Below, one piece after another: positions 43,254 to 53,409 of a stretch of DNA of 64,000 bases. The translations under genes were made by a program, and so were the position numbers. Position 1 is the stretch's first letter. Each line of letters opens with the position of its first letter. The stretch is from assembly GCA_003402315.1 (NCBI GenBank), contig QFXI01000020.1, positions 1-64,000 on the forward strand, read 5' to 3'. The DNA comes from Candidatus Nitrotoga sp. LAW. GTDB taxonomy: Bacteria > Pseudomonadota > Gammaproteobacteria > Burkholderiales > Gallionellaceae. A model generated the notes under the pieces. That model was given only the letters and a program-made list of their open reading frames with translations, was not told the DNA's origin and did no database searches.

Positions 43254-43794
43254 ATCGGGTACGCATCATCGGTGGCACCCATCGTAGTCGTTGGGTTGAG
43301 TTTCCAAACGCGGAAGGCTTACGCCCCACACCAGATCGCGTGCGTGAGACTTTGTTCAACTGGCTGGGACAGAGTCTTAACGGCAGGCGCTGTCTTGATT
43401 TGTTCGCTGGCAGCGGGATATTAGGATTGGAAGCGGCATCCCGCGGTGCGGCAGAAGTAGTAATGGTTGAGCGCAATCGTACGGTTTTTCGCGCCTTGCA
43501 AGAGACCCTCATAAAATTAGCCTGCTCTAATGTATTCCTGCGTTGTGAAGATGGGTTAGAATTCGCGCGCCAAAAAAATGGGCTATTTGATGTCATTTTT
43601 CTTGACCCTCCGTTTCAGAGTGACTATCTGCCAACATTGCTCCCCTTGCTTGCTGACAAGCTAACGCAAGACGGGTTGGTGTATGTTGAAAGCGGTGCGG
43701 TATTTGAACCTGACAAGGATTGGCAGGTAGTGAGACGCGCTAAAGCGGGAGCTGTGCATTATCAATTATTGAGCCGCGAAAATACGTTAAAAGT

Positions 43795-43798
<4 letters not shown>
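43250..43798 (+). CDS. rsmD: 16S rRNA (guanine(966)-N2)-methyltransferase RsmD
   Basis: 182 residues if translation begins at the ATA at 43250. The conserved N-terminus [18 protein letters not shown] then [19 protein letters not shown] is fully in frame from there, but contains no ordinary start codon; the first GTG is at 43340, inside the conserved part. Motif I is [19 protein letters not shown] and the catalytic DPPF motif is in [11 protein letters not shown]. The ATA overlaps the stop of the preceding peptidase gene, like an ATGA junction with G changed to A. A genuine AUA start, or an error or mutation of ATG, are the alternatives. The stop overlaps coaD. Confidence 0.88.
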
Positions 43799-44543
<745 letters not shown>

Positions 44544-44771
44544 CAGGTGGCGATTATTTAGCGGAAATGTTAGTAATTTCTGGGTAATTATGATCGATCA
44601 CCGCAGTAAGTTTTTACGTCCCGTTTCCCTCTTGCCATTGCGTATCCTATAAACTTTTATGGAAAATTGCCCTGCCATGATTGATGTTCATCAATTGCTG
44701 GGCAATTAGTACCATACTACCTTGAGATGGTGGCCATTGTTCGCCTACCGCAGACAACACCGAGCGTCTTC

Positions 44772-45686
44772 TCAAATACTAAAGGGCTGCTGTGTCAGAA
44801 AGCGCGCCGCCGCACCTAGCGTAAACAGGTTGGGCGTTTGGTCGGCAGGCAAAAGGGTTTTAATGGCAGCATGGAACTTGGCATAATTGCCGCTGTAGGA
44901 GCCGTTATTCCACACTTTTAACAGCTGCTCAGTAAATGCGCCGTTGTGTTCGCCATCCATGGATGTCTGGTTGTCTTGGCAACCGGAGATTAGAATGACC
45001 GCCGGTTTGAATTTTTTCGCGATTGCAGTTAGCCGCGGACTCACGGCCAGTTGGGCGAGCACACTGTCTGGATCCGATAGAGAAGCTTTACCGGTGGTCT
45101 TAGCCAAGTCTTGTTGCAGCTTGTCATAAAATGCTTGGTGTTCGCGGTAGGTACGCATACCCACGGCAAGTGGCATCATCTTTGAGCGCCCAGTCGGTGG
45201 CCAGGCCGTGCCGGGCTGCGGTGGTGCAGCACGTGTTACGGTGCCGCTATGGCAACTGTCGGAGAGCACAAGCACACGAACCCCCGCTGCGAATTGGCTT
45301 AATTCGAAATACAACTCGTCGTCGATGAGTTGGCCGTCATAGAGGCACCAAGTCTCGTCTTTTTTGTCATCTTCTTCCCCAGTGACATCGGGTACTTGGC
45401 CGCCATGACCGGAATAGGTAAGGAAGAACAAGTCACCGGCTGCCAATTGTTTGGCGGCACTACGAAGGGCGGCCAGCATATTGGCGCGGGTGCCCTTTTT
45501 GGTCAGTAATACGGTGGATTTCATGCCACGCGACTTGGCAATCGCCGCCATGTCCTTGGCATCAAATTCGCAGGCGCTGAGCTCGCCGCTCCAGCCACCA
45601 TATTCGCTAGGGTTCACAGCATTCAGGCCAATGTGCAACGACATTGCCTTGGCTTTGGTTGTGGGTAATTTGGCTTTCTTTTCCAT
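44772..45686 (-). CDS. Caspase-family (C14) orthocaspase-like peptidase
   Basis: 304 residues. The p20-like domain has the catalytic His in [13 protein letters not shown] (about residue 94) and the catalytic Cys in [13 protein letters not shown] (about 145), both intact. The N-terminus is [19 protein letters not shown], and [23 protein letters not shown]-like sequence closes the fold. There is no signal peptide or extra effector domain. An AAGGAGAT-like ribosome site (GAGGAGATT on the minus strand) precedes it. Such proteins cut after Arg/Lys; their biological roles in bacteria are mostly unknown, with some in stress or defence. No partner gene adjoins it. Confidence 0.9.
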   Translation of the reverse strand: MEKKAKLPTTKAKAMSLHIGLNAVNPSEYGGWSGELSACEFDAKDMAAIAKSRGMKSTVLLTKKGTRANMLAALRSAAKQLAAGDLFFLTYSGHGGQVPDVTGEEDDKKDETWCLYDGQLIDDELYFELSQFAAGVRVLVLSDSCHSGTVTRAAPPQPGTAWPPTGRSKMMPLAVGMRTYREHQAFYDKLQQDLAKTTGKASLSDPDSVLAQLAVSPRLTAIAKKFKPAVILISGCQDNQTSMDGEHNGAFTEQLLKVWNNGSYSGNYAKFHAAIKTLLPADQTPNLFTLGAAARFLTQQPFSI

Positions 45687-46193
45687 TTTAATCTCCTCGG
45701 TTGATGTGCGGCAGAATTTTGCTACTTGAGATAAAGGGGCGGAGATGCAATTACAATATAGTTTTAGCTACTTGGCAAATTTGCCAAACGTATTTTTATC
45801 AGGTTCAGCCCACATATACATCCGATGTTAAGCGTTAGGCAACCATACCGCTTGGCGTGGATAGGTGCGTAATTCATATCGGATAATTATTGTATGATGT
45901 GCCGTAGATAAAGTAATTGGTTTTTCCCGCATTTAACTTTGAATAAATTATTTGTGGGCATCAAAATCACCCGACCATATCAAATTTCAACATGGAAACT
46001 TGGACGATCAAAATTGTTTTTTTGTTTGACCAGTGTTTTCCAAACTTACTAGTGAAATGATCCGGGCACAACGGGTGTTTAAACTGGCGTCATGGGATAC
46101 GAAATACATTGCTGAGATATGTGCCCGAACTGTCGATTGACTAACAGTAAACAAATTTAATTTAACGTGGAACGATACTTCAAGGATTAAAAA
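45687..46193. other. Divergent intergenic region
   Basis: 507 AT-rich bases between the divergent caspase-like and mutarotase genes. No open frame with coding character, RNA gene or long repeat was found. It must hold the promoters of both genes. Confidence 0.4.
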
Positions 46194-47108
46194 ATGAGCC
46201 AGTCAGATGTAACCACGCTTAACCAAAAATTCGCCATTCCTGGACAGCTTGAATTTACTGAGGACGTGAGCGGTTTGATTATTGCGAGCATTACGAACAA
46301 ACATGCGCACGCCACCATTGCATTACAGGGTGCGCATGTCATGACCTTTGAGCCTACGGGCGAAAAACCGGTCATTTGGCTTAGCCCTGCTGCCAAATTA
46401 GCACTCGGTAAATCCATTCGTGGCGGTGTGCCAATTTGTTGGCCGTGGTTCGGTGCCCATGCAACCGACAGCACCTTTCCAGCCCATGGGTTTGCCCGTA
46501 CCGTCCCCTGGCAAGTGGTGGCTAGTGAAGCACTATCAGATGGCAGTACGCGCATTACCTTTGAATTGCCACAGAGCTCGATTCCTGCTGCGCAATGGCC
46601 TCATGTTTGCCGGGTGCGGAATATCGTTACTATCGGCAAGGAAATGACCGTGGAACTTGTCACCGAAAATACCGGCCAAGCAATGTTTGAAATTGGCGAA
46701 GCGTTGCATACTTACTTCGCTATCAGCGATGTGGATAAAATTCGCATCACCGGTTTGGAAGGTTGCACTTATCTTGACAAGGTGGGTGATTGGCAACGCA
46801 GAACACAAGCAGGCGCAATCACCATAACGGCAGAAGTAGACCGCCTCTATGTGAATACCGACTCGGATTGTTTGATTGATGACAGCGGCCATAAGCGCTG
46901 CATTCGCATTGCCAAGCGCGGCAGCCGTTCAACAGTGGTGTGGAATCCATGGGTAGAAAAGGCCGCGAAAATGGGCGATTTCGGCAGCGACACTGGCTAT
47001 CGCGGCATGGTCTGCGTGGAAAGCGTGAATGCAGCGGAGAACGTAGTTAAAGTCGCAGCGGGGGCAACTCACTCGTTGCATGTAACCTATAGCATTGAGA
47101 ACATATAA
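46194..47108 (+). CDS. D-hexose-6-phosphate mutarotase
   Basis: 304 residues of the YeaD-type aldose-epimerase superfamily. Family phrases are IALQGAHVMTFEP, IRGGVPICWPWFG, FPAHGFARTVPW (a catalytic His), GEALHTYFAISDV (second His) and VWNPWVEKAAKMGDFG with VCVESVNAAENVV near the end, where a catalytic Glu lies. It interconverts alpha and beta anomers of glucose-6-phosphate-like sugars in the cytoplasm. It is monocistronic and ends 350 bases before the reverse transcriptase module. Confidence 0.92.
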   Translation: MSQSDVTTLNQKFAIPGQLEFTEDVSGLIIASITNKHAHATIALQGAHVMTFEPTGEKPVIWLSPAAKLALGKSIRGGVPICWPWFGAHATDSTFPAHGFARTVPWQVVASEALSDGSTRITFELPQSSIPAAQWPHVCRVRNIVTIGKEMTVELVTENTGQAMFEIGEALHTYFAISDVDKIRITGLEGCTYLDKVGDWQRRTQAGAITITAEVDRLYVNTDSDCLIDDSGHKRCIRIAKRGSRSTVVWNPWVEKAAKMGDFGSDTGYRGMVCVESVNAAENVVKVAAGATHSLHVTYSIENI

Positions 47109-47229
47109 TCGTAAACACGTTGTGAATGGATTAAACGATACAGGTGATTCGTTATGATATATGCCAGATTTGGCTCCATCGATACTTTTGACGACGTAAT
47201 AAGATTGATCTTGCGCGAGAAGTCGATTA

Positions 47230-47530
47230 CCTGAAAATTTTTTGACGTTGCAGACGGTGTAGGGCTATGCCATTAAAAATAAAAGTGTCATGTCAAGACT
47301 TGTCCTCTTTCTTAGTTACTTATTCTTTCTGAAATGTTGGAATATTATGTTTTTTCTCGTGCTCTTCGTGAGGTGGATAAGCGGAAGCGATTGGACGAAA
47401 AATGTGCGAAACCGATGCGATTTCGGTAGAAGTTGATTAGCCGGTAACCTAAACAAATGAGCGTATTTGAGATTGGGGGGAGTAAATATTTTTTGTGCGG
47501 TGGTGAGCTTGTTCGAACACTGCCCCCTTC
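47230..47530 (+). ncRNA. Candidate structured ncRNA/leader of the reverse transcriptase module
   Basis: A possible promoter is TTGACG (47242-47247) with TATGCC (47266-47271). Downstream lie a hairpin ACCGA/TCGGT (about 47411-47427) and a GGGGG-x-AGT/ACT-x-CCCCC stem (47475-47483 with 47519-47527) enclosing the palindrome TGTTCGAACA. A direct repeat TCTTTCT (47306-47312 and 47324-47330) spaced 18 bases could mark a template. Defence reverse transcriptases of this kind usually copy an adjacent ncRNA. Boundaries are guesses; no covariance evidence was available. Confidence 0.4.
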
Positions 47531-48929
47531 CAAGCTCTTGTCTGTTTTTGTAAGTGTGATTGAGCTTAAAAAGGCTTTCAACGATAGGTTTCTAGAGTCA
47601 GGTACAAAAGGTATTGATCGTCTCAACGGATTTCATTTCAACAAAAAGATTGATGAACAATGTTCCGTTATCACTCGCAAATGTATGAGTGGACATTACC
47701 ATTTCACGCCATATGCTGAGGTGCTGCAACTTAAGGGAAGAGAGAAATATCCACGTGTTATTGGGATACCAACTATACGTGACCGCTTAGTGCTTAATCA
47801 GTTGAAGCAAATTCTTTCCCACATTTTTCCTGAGTACATTCCAAAAAATAGAGCGAATACACTGATACACAAGATTTCGCGTGAAATTAAAAGCATCGAA
47901 GATGCTGGATGCTCTGCATCAACCCGAGTATTTGGTTGTGACATAGTAAAGTTTTATGACGAAATTGATCGTGACATTCTTTTGAAAGCGCTTAGGAGGC
48001 GCATTAAATCAAAGAAGCTTCTGAAGCTGATTGAATCAGCAATAACCACCCCAATAGTACCTAGGGACTACAGACAAAAAAACATCGATAAATACACATC
48101 TAGTAAAGGTGTACCTCAAGGGTTGGCTATATCAAATATTTTGGCTGCTATATACCTTGCGGAATTTGATATTGAACTAGAACGGCAGGAAATTCATTAT
48201 TACCGCTATGTAGATGACATACTGATTTTTGGTGACTCTCTTCAAGTTGATAACGCGAAAATACTAGTTGAAAAAAGATTGTCTGAGTTGGAGCTGAAGA
48301 CTCACCCTGTTAGTGATGGAGGTAAATCACACCTTAGTCCATTGAGTGGTCAATTTGGATATCTAGGTTATTGGTTTCATATTCCTAAAATTACTGTAAG
48401 ACCACAAACTGTTGAGCGATTTCTTCAATCAATTGTCGGGAAATTTAGTGATTACACACATAACAAAGCATCACGCTTGGAAAATTACAAATATCTAAAT
48501 GTTGACCGGCTGAAAGAAATATTTATTTTTGAGTTAAATGAGCGAATCAGTGGAGCAATTAGTGAGAAGCGTCGTTACGGATGGATAGCCTATTTTAGTG
48601 AAATCACTGATCTTGGGCTGCTTAGAAAGCTTGATCGGATAATCGCAAATTTCTTCAAAAGACTGAGCGATTTTGGCGGGAAACCACCAGCCACATTGAA
48701 GAAATTGACTCGATCCTATTATGAGACGCGTTATTCTCCAATGAGGGGCTACATTCACAACTACGATGTAATCACCACGCGTACTCAAAAGATGGAATTT
48801 TTGACCTTTCGGGGAAGACTTGATCCAGCTAAAACTTATCGTGACGAAGAAATAGACGAAAAATTCGATACCTATCGAGCTAAGGTATTAGCCGACCTTG
48901 AGCCAGATGATGGTAGTATCTACTGGTAA
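47457..48929 (+). CDS. Defence-associated reverse transcriptase (RT of an RT-SLATT module)
   Basis: 490 residues from the first ATG; the first 30 overlap a strong GC stem, so the real start may be a TTG or GTG near 47538-47560. The RT fingers read FLESGTKGIDRLNG and YPRVIGIPTIRDRLVLNQL, RT3 is FGCDIVKFYDEIDRDIL, RT4 is KGVPQGLAISNILAAIYLAE, and the catalytic YVDD is at 251-254 (YYRYVDDILIF), followed by LSGQFGYLGYWF. A long C-terminal region of about 170 residues replaces the maturase/endonuclease parts of group II introns. Base composition is much more AT-rich than in both neighbours. The pairing with a SLATT gene points to the defence RT group usually called DRT10, a name I give from memory. 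Confidence 0.9.
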   Translation: MSVFEIGGSKYFLCGGELVRTLPPSKLLSVFVSVIELKKAFNDRFLESGTKGIDRLNGFHFNKKIDEQCSVITRKCMSGHYHFTPYAEVLQLKGREKYPRVIGIPTIRDRLVLNQLKQILSHIFPEYIPKNRANTLIHKISREIKSIEDAGCSASTRVFGCDIVKFYDEIDRDILLKALRRRIKSKKLLKLIESAITTPIVPRDYRQKNIDKYTSSKGVPQGLAISNILAAIYLAEFDIELERQEIHYYRYVDDILIFGDSLQVDNAKILVEKRLSELELKTHPVSDGGKSHLSPLSGQFGYLGYWFHIPKITVRPQTVERFLQSIVGKFSDYTHNKASRLENYKYLNVDRLKEIFIFELNERISGAISEKRRYGWIAYFSEITDLGLLRKLDRIIANFFKRLSDFGGKPPATLKKLTRSYYETRYSPMRGYIHNYDVITTRTQKMEFLTFRGRLDPAKTYRDEEIDEKFDTYRAKVLADLEPDDGSIYW

Positions 48930-49115
48930 GGTGCTGGTTCCAAATGCATCATGTTTGGGCAGCTCTGGGAATTTTGACAGAGTGGGAGTGACCAATGGTG
49001 GTTTGTTTAACACCGCGGCTAGTTGTAAGGTCATTACCTCTGCGCATCGTAATATTTAAGATGCATTGTAGAGTGGATATACACATGATTTCTTTCTGCA
49101 CCTTACTTTCTTACT

Positions 49116-49751
49116 ATGAATAAAACTGTGACACTTCAAGAAACCGCAGATAGTTTGCGCACAAAGATGTGGCGCACTGCTGGGGCACGCTTTAATTGTC
49201 AGCGCCGTATGAAATATCGTGATACGACATCCAGCTTTACGATTGCATTTTTGTCTGTTTATTTGATTGCAATCTCTGTTGCTCAGAAAATTTATAAGAT
49301 AGGCGAACGCTATCCAGAATTTGATAATCACCTTACCTTTATCGCAATAGTAGGGGCGGTCTTTATTATCGTTATTAGCCTTATTGAATGGGCGAGTGAC
49401 TTTTCAGTTCGTGCTGAACGTCTATTTGAGAATGCAACAGAGATTAAGAAGCTTCAAGGTAGGCTTGAGCGCGCATTGATTGAGGGATTGCCAGAACAAA
49501 CACTAAGAGGCGAATGTGAAGCGGTAAGCCTTGAGTATGAGCAATATGTAGACAAGAACAGCCCTAACCACGACCCGATAGACGACTTTCTCTTTAGGGC
49601 TCAAAACCGAACCGAGCCACACCCAAGTTTCACTATGAATTGGACTATGGCATTTTGGGCAAGGGTTCTGTGGTTGATGTTTACATATGGCCTATATGTA
49701 ATTCTGCTAATTATTCCGGTCGCAGCCTTATATTTTATGGCGCCATCATAG
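49116..49751 (+). CDS. SLATT-domain membrane effector
   Basis: 211 residues. The start RTKMWRTAGARFNCQRRMKY is the hallmark of the SLATT family associated with reverse transcriptases. Two membrane helices follow (about 40-60 and 70-92), then a long helical cytoplasmic part (ERLFENATEIKKLQGRLERA) and a third hydrophobic stretch (about 182-206). SLATT proteins are predicted pore-forming or membrane-disrupting effectors that kill or arrest infected cells. It lies 186 bases below the RT gene in the same direction and shares its AT-rich composition. No clear ribosome site precedes the ATG. Confidence 0.85.
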   Translation: MNKTVTLQETADSLRTKMWRTAGARFNCQRRMKYRDTTSSFTIAFLSVYLIAISVAQKIYKIGERYPEFDNHLTFIAIVGAVFIIVISLIEWASDFSVRAERLFENATEIKKLQGRLERALIEGLPEQTLRGECEAVSLEYEQYVDKNSPNHDPIDDFLFRAQNRTEPHPSFTMNWTMAFWARVLWLMFTYGLYVILLIIPVAALYFMAPS

Positions 49752-49960
49752 CTAAAGGGGCTAGGAAGAATAAGAGGTTAGATACCGCTTCCCTTCAAGA
49801 TAAAATCAATCCGGTAACGCAATTGATTTCTGTTACAATTTAACTTATGGTATTAGTTCCTAGTCTTCTTGCCACTATCTAACTGGTTTTAAAAACCCAT
49901 CTATCTGCCTAAGACTGGCGCCATCAAAGGCGACAGGCCGATTTTTTCTAGGAATAATTT

Positions 49961-51292
49961 ATGACTTTTTCAGCCCTCGGTTTGTCCGATGAACTTGTTC
50001 GTGCCGTTACCGAGCGTGGTTACACTGAACCAACGCCTATTCAAGCGCAAGCCATTCCTGTTGTGCTATCAGGTGGCGACCTGTTGGCTGGTGCGCAGAC
50101 TGGTACCGGTAAGACGGCTGGCTTCACCCTGCCTATCCTGCAACGTCTTACTGCTTCTGCGAAACCTGTAAACGGTAAGGCACCGATTCGCGCGTTGGTT
50201 CTTATCCCTACGCGTGAGCTTGCCGCACAGGTAGAAGAGAGTGTGCGTGATTATGGCAAATACCTGAAACTTAATTCGATGACAATGATTGGTGGCGTTA
50301 ACATTAATCCACAAATACAGCGCTTGAAAAGCCGTGTGGATATTTTAGTTGCCACACCCGGCCGATTGCTCGACCACTTGCAGCAGAAAACGCTAGATCT
50401 ATCGCATATAGAAATACTGGTGCTGGATGAAGCTGACCGCATGCTGGACATGGGCTTTATCCGCGACATCAAAAAAATCTTGGCTATATTGCCCAGGCAG
50501 CGGCAAAACCTGCTGTTTTCCGCCACCTTCTCCGACGAGATCAAAATGCTGGCCGATGGGCTGCTCAATAAACCGGCGATGATAGAAGTGGCGCGCCGCA
50601 ACGCTACCGCAGAACTGATCACGCAGAAAATTTACCCGGTGGACCGTGAAAGAAAGCGCGAGTTACTTACCCATCTTATCAAGGAATATAACTGGCATCA
50701 GGTGCTGGTGTTTACACGCACCAAACATGGCGCCAACAAGTTGGCGGAACAACTCAGCAAGGACGACATTCCCGCGCTGGCCATCCATGGCAATAAGAGT
50801 CAAGCGGCGCGCACCCGCGCATTGGCGGAATTTAAAACCGGCAAATTGCAAGTGCTTGTGGCAACTGACATTGCTGCGCGTGGCATCGACATCATTGAAT
50901 TGCCGCACGTGGTCAACTTCGAGATGCCCAATGTATCGGAAGATTATGTCCACCGCATTGGACGCACCGGTCGCGCAGGCAGCGAAGGCGAGGCGAGTTC
51001 CCTGGTATGTATTGATGAACATAAGTTGCTGTGGGACATTGAGCGACTGACCAAGCGCGAAATTCCGGTTGTGCAGGTGCCGGGCTTTGAACCCGATCCT
51101 CGCATCAAGGCGGAGCCCATTTTAAACGGTCAGAATCGCGGTCAAGGTGGTGGACGTAAGCAAGGACAAGGTCAGGGTCGTACTCGGGTAGCACCGCGCG
51201 CGGGCGGTGGTCAAGGCCGCACCAGTGCCGCTACGGGTAAACCTGTTGCCCGCAAACCGGTATTACAGCGTTCCGGTAACTACAGTCGCTAA
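49961..51292 (+). CDS. rhlE: DEAD-box RNA helicase RhlE
   Basis: 443 residues. The Q motif is [15 protein letters not shown], Walker [12 protein letters not shown], then [31 protein letters not shown], the SAT motif LFSATF, and [10 protein letters not shown]. The C-terminal tail (about 385-443) is rich in Gly, Gln and Arg ([20 protein letters not shown]), as in RhlE proteins, and binds RNA non-specifically. It remodels rRNA and other RNAs in the cytoplasm. A 209-base leader separates it from the SLATT gene. Confidence 0.95.
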   Translation: MTFSALGLSDELVRAVTERGYTEPTPIQAQAIPVVLSGGDLLAGAQTGTGKTAGFTLPILQRLTASAKPVNGKAPIRALVLIPTRELAAQVEESVRDYGKYLKLNSMTMIGGVNINPQIQRLKSRVDILVATPGRLLDHLQQKTLDLSHIEILVLDEADRMLDMGFIRDIKKILAILPRQRQNLLFSATFSDEIKMLADGLLNKPAMIEVARRNATAELITQKIYPVDRERKRELLTHLIKEYNWHQVLVFTRTKHGANKLAEQLSKDDIPALAIHGNKSQAARTRALAEFKTGKLQVLVATDIAARGIDIIELPHVVNFEMPNVSEDYVHRIGRTGRAGSEGEASSLVCIDEHKLLWDIERLTKREIPVVQVPGFEPDPRIKAEPILNGQNRGQGGGRKQGQGQGRTRVAPRAGGGQGRTSAATGKPVARKPVLQRSGNYSR

Positions 51293-51370
51293 ACAATTTC
51301 TTTGACAAGACGCAGGGTCAGGTAATTAACTGGACTGGCTCCGACAAAATTAATAAATTTTTTTACTAAA

Positions 51371-51937
51371 ATGAATATGACAGCAGACGAAAAAATCATC
51401 GCTGCAACCAAACTATGGTTGGAGCGGGCCGTCATTGGCCTCAACCTGTGCCCGTTTGCCAAGGCCGTTCACGTGAAAAATCAGATACGCTATGTGGTGA
51501 GTTCTGCGGCCACGCATGAAGATTTGCTAAGAGACCTCATGCGAGAGCTGGAAGTATTGGCCGAAACGCCAGCAACAAATATCGACACAACCTTGCTGGT
51601 TCATCCTTATGTACTCACTGATTTTCTCGAATACAACGATTTTCTCGATGTAGCCGATGCGGCGCTGGAAGACATGGATTTGGAAGGTGCGTTGCAAGTG
51701 GCCAGTTTTCATCCGCAGTATCAGTTTGCCGGAACGCAGCCTGACGATATTGAAAACTACACCAATCGGTCGCCGTATCCAATGCTGCACCTGCTGCGCG
51801 AAGCGAGTGTCGTGCAAGCGGTGTCGGCTTTTCCTGAGGCCGAGAAAATATTCGACAAGAACATTGAGACACTGCGCCGTTTGGGTCACGCAGGCTGGAA
51901 TGACTTGGGACTGGCCAATCCTTCCCTGGAAAATTAA
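51371..51937 (+). CDS. DUF1415 family protein
   Basis: 188 residues. The start KLWLERAVIGLNLCPFAKAV and the middle SFHPQYQFAGTQPDDIENYTNRSPYPMLHLLRE are the defining parts of DUF1415. It is soluble and its function is unknown; the conserved Cys in NLCPFA and the His residues may bind a metal or act in catalysis (inference). An upstream unit of weak ribosome-binding character precedes the ATG. srkA starts 21 bases after its stop and is probably cotranscribed. Confidence 0.88.
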   Translation: MNMTADEKIIAATKLWLERAVIGLNLCPFAKAVHVKNQIRYVVSSAATHEDLLRDLMRELEVLAETPATNIDTTLLVHPYVLTDFLEYNDFLDVADAALEDMDLEGALQVASFHPQYQFAGTQPDDIENYTNRSPYPMLHLLREASVVQAVSAFPEAEKIFDKNIETLRRLGHAGWNDLGLANPSLEN

Positions 51938-51958
51938 TAACTGCGCAAAGATCTTGTA

Positions 51959-52945
51959 ATGGTGACATCACCAACTTTCTCTTTACTTACCCCCGATTGC
52001 GTCATGAACGCGCTGGACAGCTTGGGCTGCCACAGCGATGGTCGCCTGCTGGCACTTAACAGCTATGAGAACCGCGTTTATCAGGTAGGGATGGAAGAAG
52101 GCTTGCCGTTGGTCGCAAAATTTTATCGGCCGGAGCGCTGGACGAATGCGGCCATACTCGAAGAACACGCTTTCGTGCAAGAGTTGGTCGAGCGCGAAAT
52201 TCCGGTGGTACCTGCTTTAGTACTAGGGGGCGAAACACTGCACACCTTCGAAGGATTTCGTTTCGCCGTTTTTTCCAAACACGGCGGACGCGCGCCCGAA
52301 CTTGAAGATCGCAACACGCTGGAATGGATGGGGCGCTTTCTGGGTCGCATCCACGCCATTGGCGCGCTCAAACCGTTTCAGCATCGCCCCACACTGGATA
52401 TAGCGAGCTTCGGTGTAGAACCGCTTGATTTTTTACTGACCCATAGTTTTATCCCGGCTGATCTTGATGCGGCCTATCGCAGCGTTGCAGAGCAGGCTCT
52501 GGCGGGTGTACGTCATTGCTTTGAGCGCGCCGGCAGCAATGTAAGAGCGCTACGGCTGCATGGAGATTGCCATGCGGGTAACGTGCTGTGGACGGATGAT
52601 GGTCCGCACTTCGTTGATTTTGACGATAGCCGCATGGGCCCTGCTGTGCAGGATTTGTGGATGTTGTTGTCGGGTGAGCGTGCTGACATGGCGCGGCAGT
52701 TGAATGACGTGCTGGCGGGGTATGAAGATTTTTATGATTTTGATTCTTGCGAGTTGCATTTGGTCGAAGCATTGCGTACCTTGCGCTTGATTCATTATTC
52801 CGCTTGGCTGGCACAGCGATGGGATGATCCAGCCTTCAAGCAAGCCTTCCCGTGGTTTAATACTCAACGCTATTGGCAAGACCGCATTCTGGAATTGCGT
52901 GAGCAGATCGCGCTGATGGATGAGCCTCCGCTATGGCCGGTTTGA
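51959..52945 (+). CDS. srkA: Stress response kinase SrkA (YihE/RdoA)
   Basis: 328 residues. Eukaryotic-like kinase of the aminoglycoside-phosphotransferase fold. The catalytic loop is LRLHGDCHAGNVLW and the metal-binding motif VDFDDSRMGP. Other family phrases are LNSYENRVYQVG, FYRPERWTNAAILEEH and IHYSAWLAQRWDDPAFKQAFPWF in shortened form. In E. coli it phosphorylates Ser/Thr and opposes stress-induced cell death. The next gene overlaps its end by a few bases or starts 5 bases after it, depending on start choice. Confidence 0.93.
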   Translation: MVTSPTFSLLTPDCVMNALDSLGCHSDGRLLALNSYENRVYQVGMEEGLPLVAKFYRPERWTNAAILEEHAFVQELVEREIPVVPALVLGGETLHTFEGFRFAVFSKHGGRAPELEDRNTLEWMGRFLGRIHAIGALKPFQHRPTLDIASFGVEPLDFLLTHSFIPADLDAAYRSVAEQALAGVRHCFERAGSNVRALRLHGDCHAGNVLWTDDGPHFVDFDDSRMGPAVQDLWMLLSGERADMARQLNDVLAGYEDFYDFDSCELHLVEALRTLRLIHYSAWLAQRWDDPAFKQAFPWFNTQRYWQDRILELREQIALMDEPPLWPV

Positions 52946-52950
52946 TTGAT

Positions 52951-53337
52951 ATGCAAACCCGTTGCGCTTGCGGCAGCAATAAAAATTTCACGGACTGTTG
53001 CGGGTGTTATATCGGGGGCAACACGCCTGCTCTCAGCGCAGAAGCATTGATGCGCTCCCGCTATGTCGCTTACACATTGGAATGCGAGGATTACATACTG
53101 GCAACTTGGCATCCATCTACACGTCCCGCCCCGCAGGATGCGGCTGATAAAGTTAAGACAAAGTGGTTGGGGTTGGAGGTGAAGCGCCATGAGTACAATC
53201 ATCAGGAGCCGGACCGCGCCGTAGTGGAGTTTGTGGCGCGCTACAAAATAGGTGGCCGTGCATATCGACTGCACGAAGTGAGTCGCTTCGTGCGCGAAGG
53301 CGACCTATGGTTTTATGTGGATGGAGACATACGCTAA
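52951..53337 (+). CDS. YchJ-like SEC-C motif protein
   Basis: 128 residues from the ATG at 52951 (MQTRCACGSNKNF); the ATG at 52933 lies inside srkA and gives six extra residues. An N-terminal SEC-C-like zinc motif CACGSNKNFTDCCG is followed by the UPF0225/YchJ core: ALMRSRYVAYTLECEDYILATWH, VVEFVARYKIGGRAYRLHEVS and LWFYVDGDI. The function is unknown. It is probably cotranslated with srkA. Confidence 0.9.
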   Translation: MQTRCACGSNKNFTDCCGCYIGGNTPALSAEALMRSRYVAYTLECEDYILATWHPSTRPAPQDAADKVKTKWLGLEVKRHEYNHQEPDRAVVEFVARYKIGGRAYRLHEVSRFVREGDLWFYVDGDIR

Positions 53338-53349
53338 GTTAAACTTAGC
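53333..53349 (+). terminator. Hairpin overlapping the ychJ-like stop codon
   Basis: GCTAAGTT and AACTTAGC pair perfectly around a single A (in practice seven pairs and a TAA loop). A T-rich run appears only about 20 bases later (53370-53378), so this is at best a weak intrinsic terminator before prfC. Confidence 0.3.
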
Positions 53350-53409
53350 ACCCTGCAGCCCTAGACTTACTTATTTTTTTGCAATACATATTTCGCGAGA
53401 ACATTCATC

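Noticed and set aside
47500-47530. Sequence around TTGTTCGAACAC considered as a tRNA T-arm
   Set aside because: No acceptor, D or anticodon arms fit; it is better explained as the loop of the GC stem.
53270-53300. Hairpin with GCACGAAG/CTTCGTGC arms
   Set aside because: It lies inside the ychJ-like coding region and has no T-run; probably chance from codon choice.
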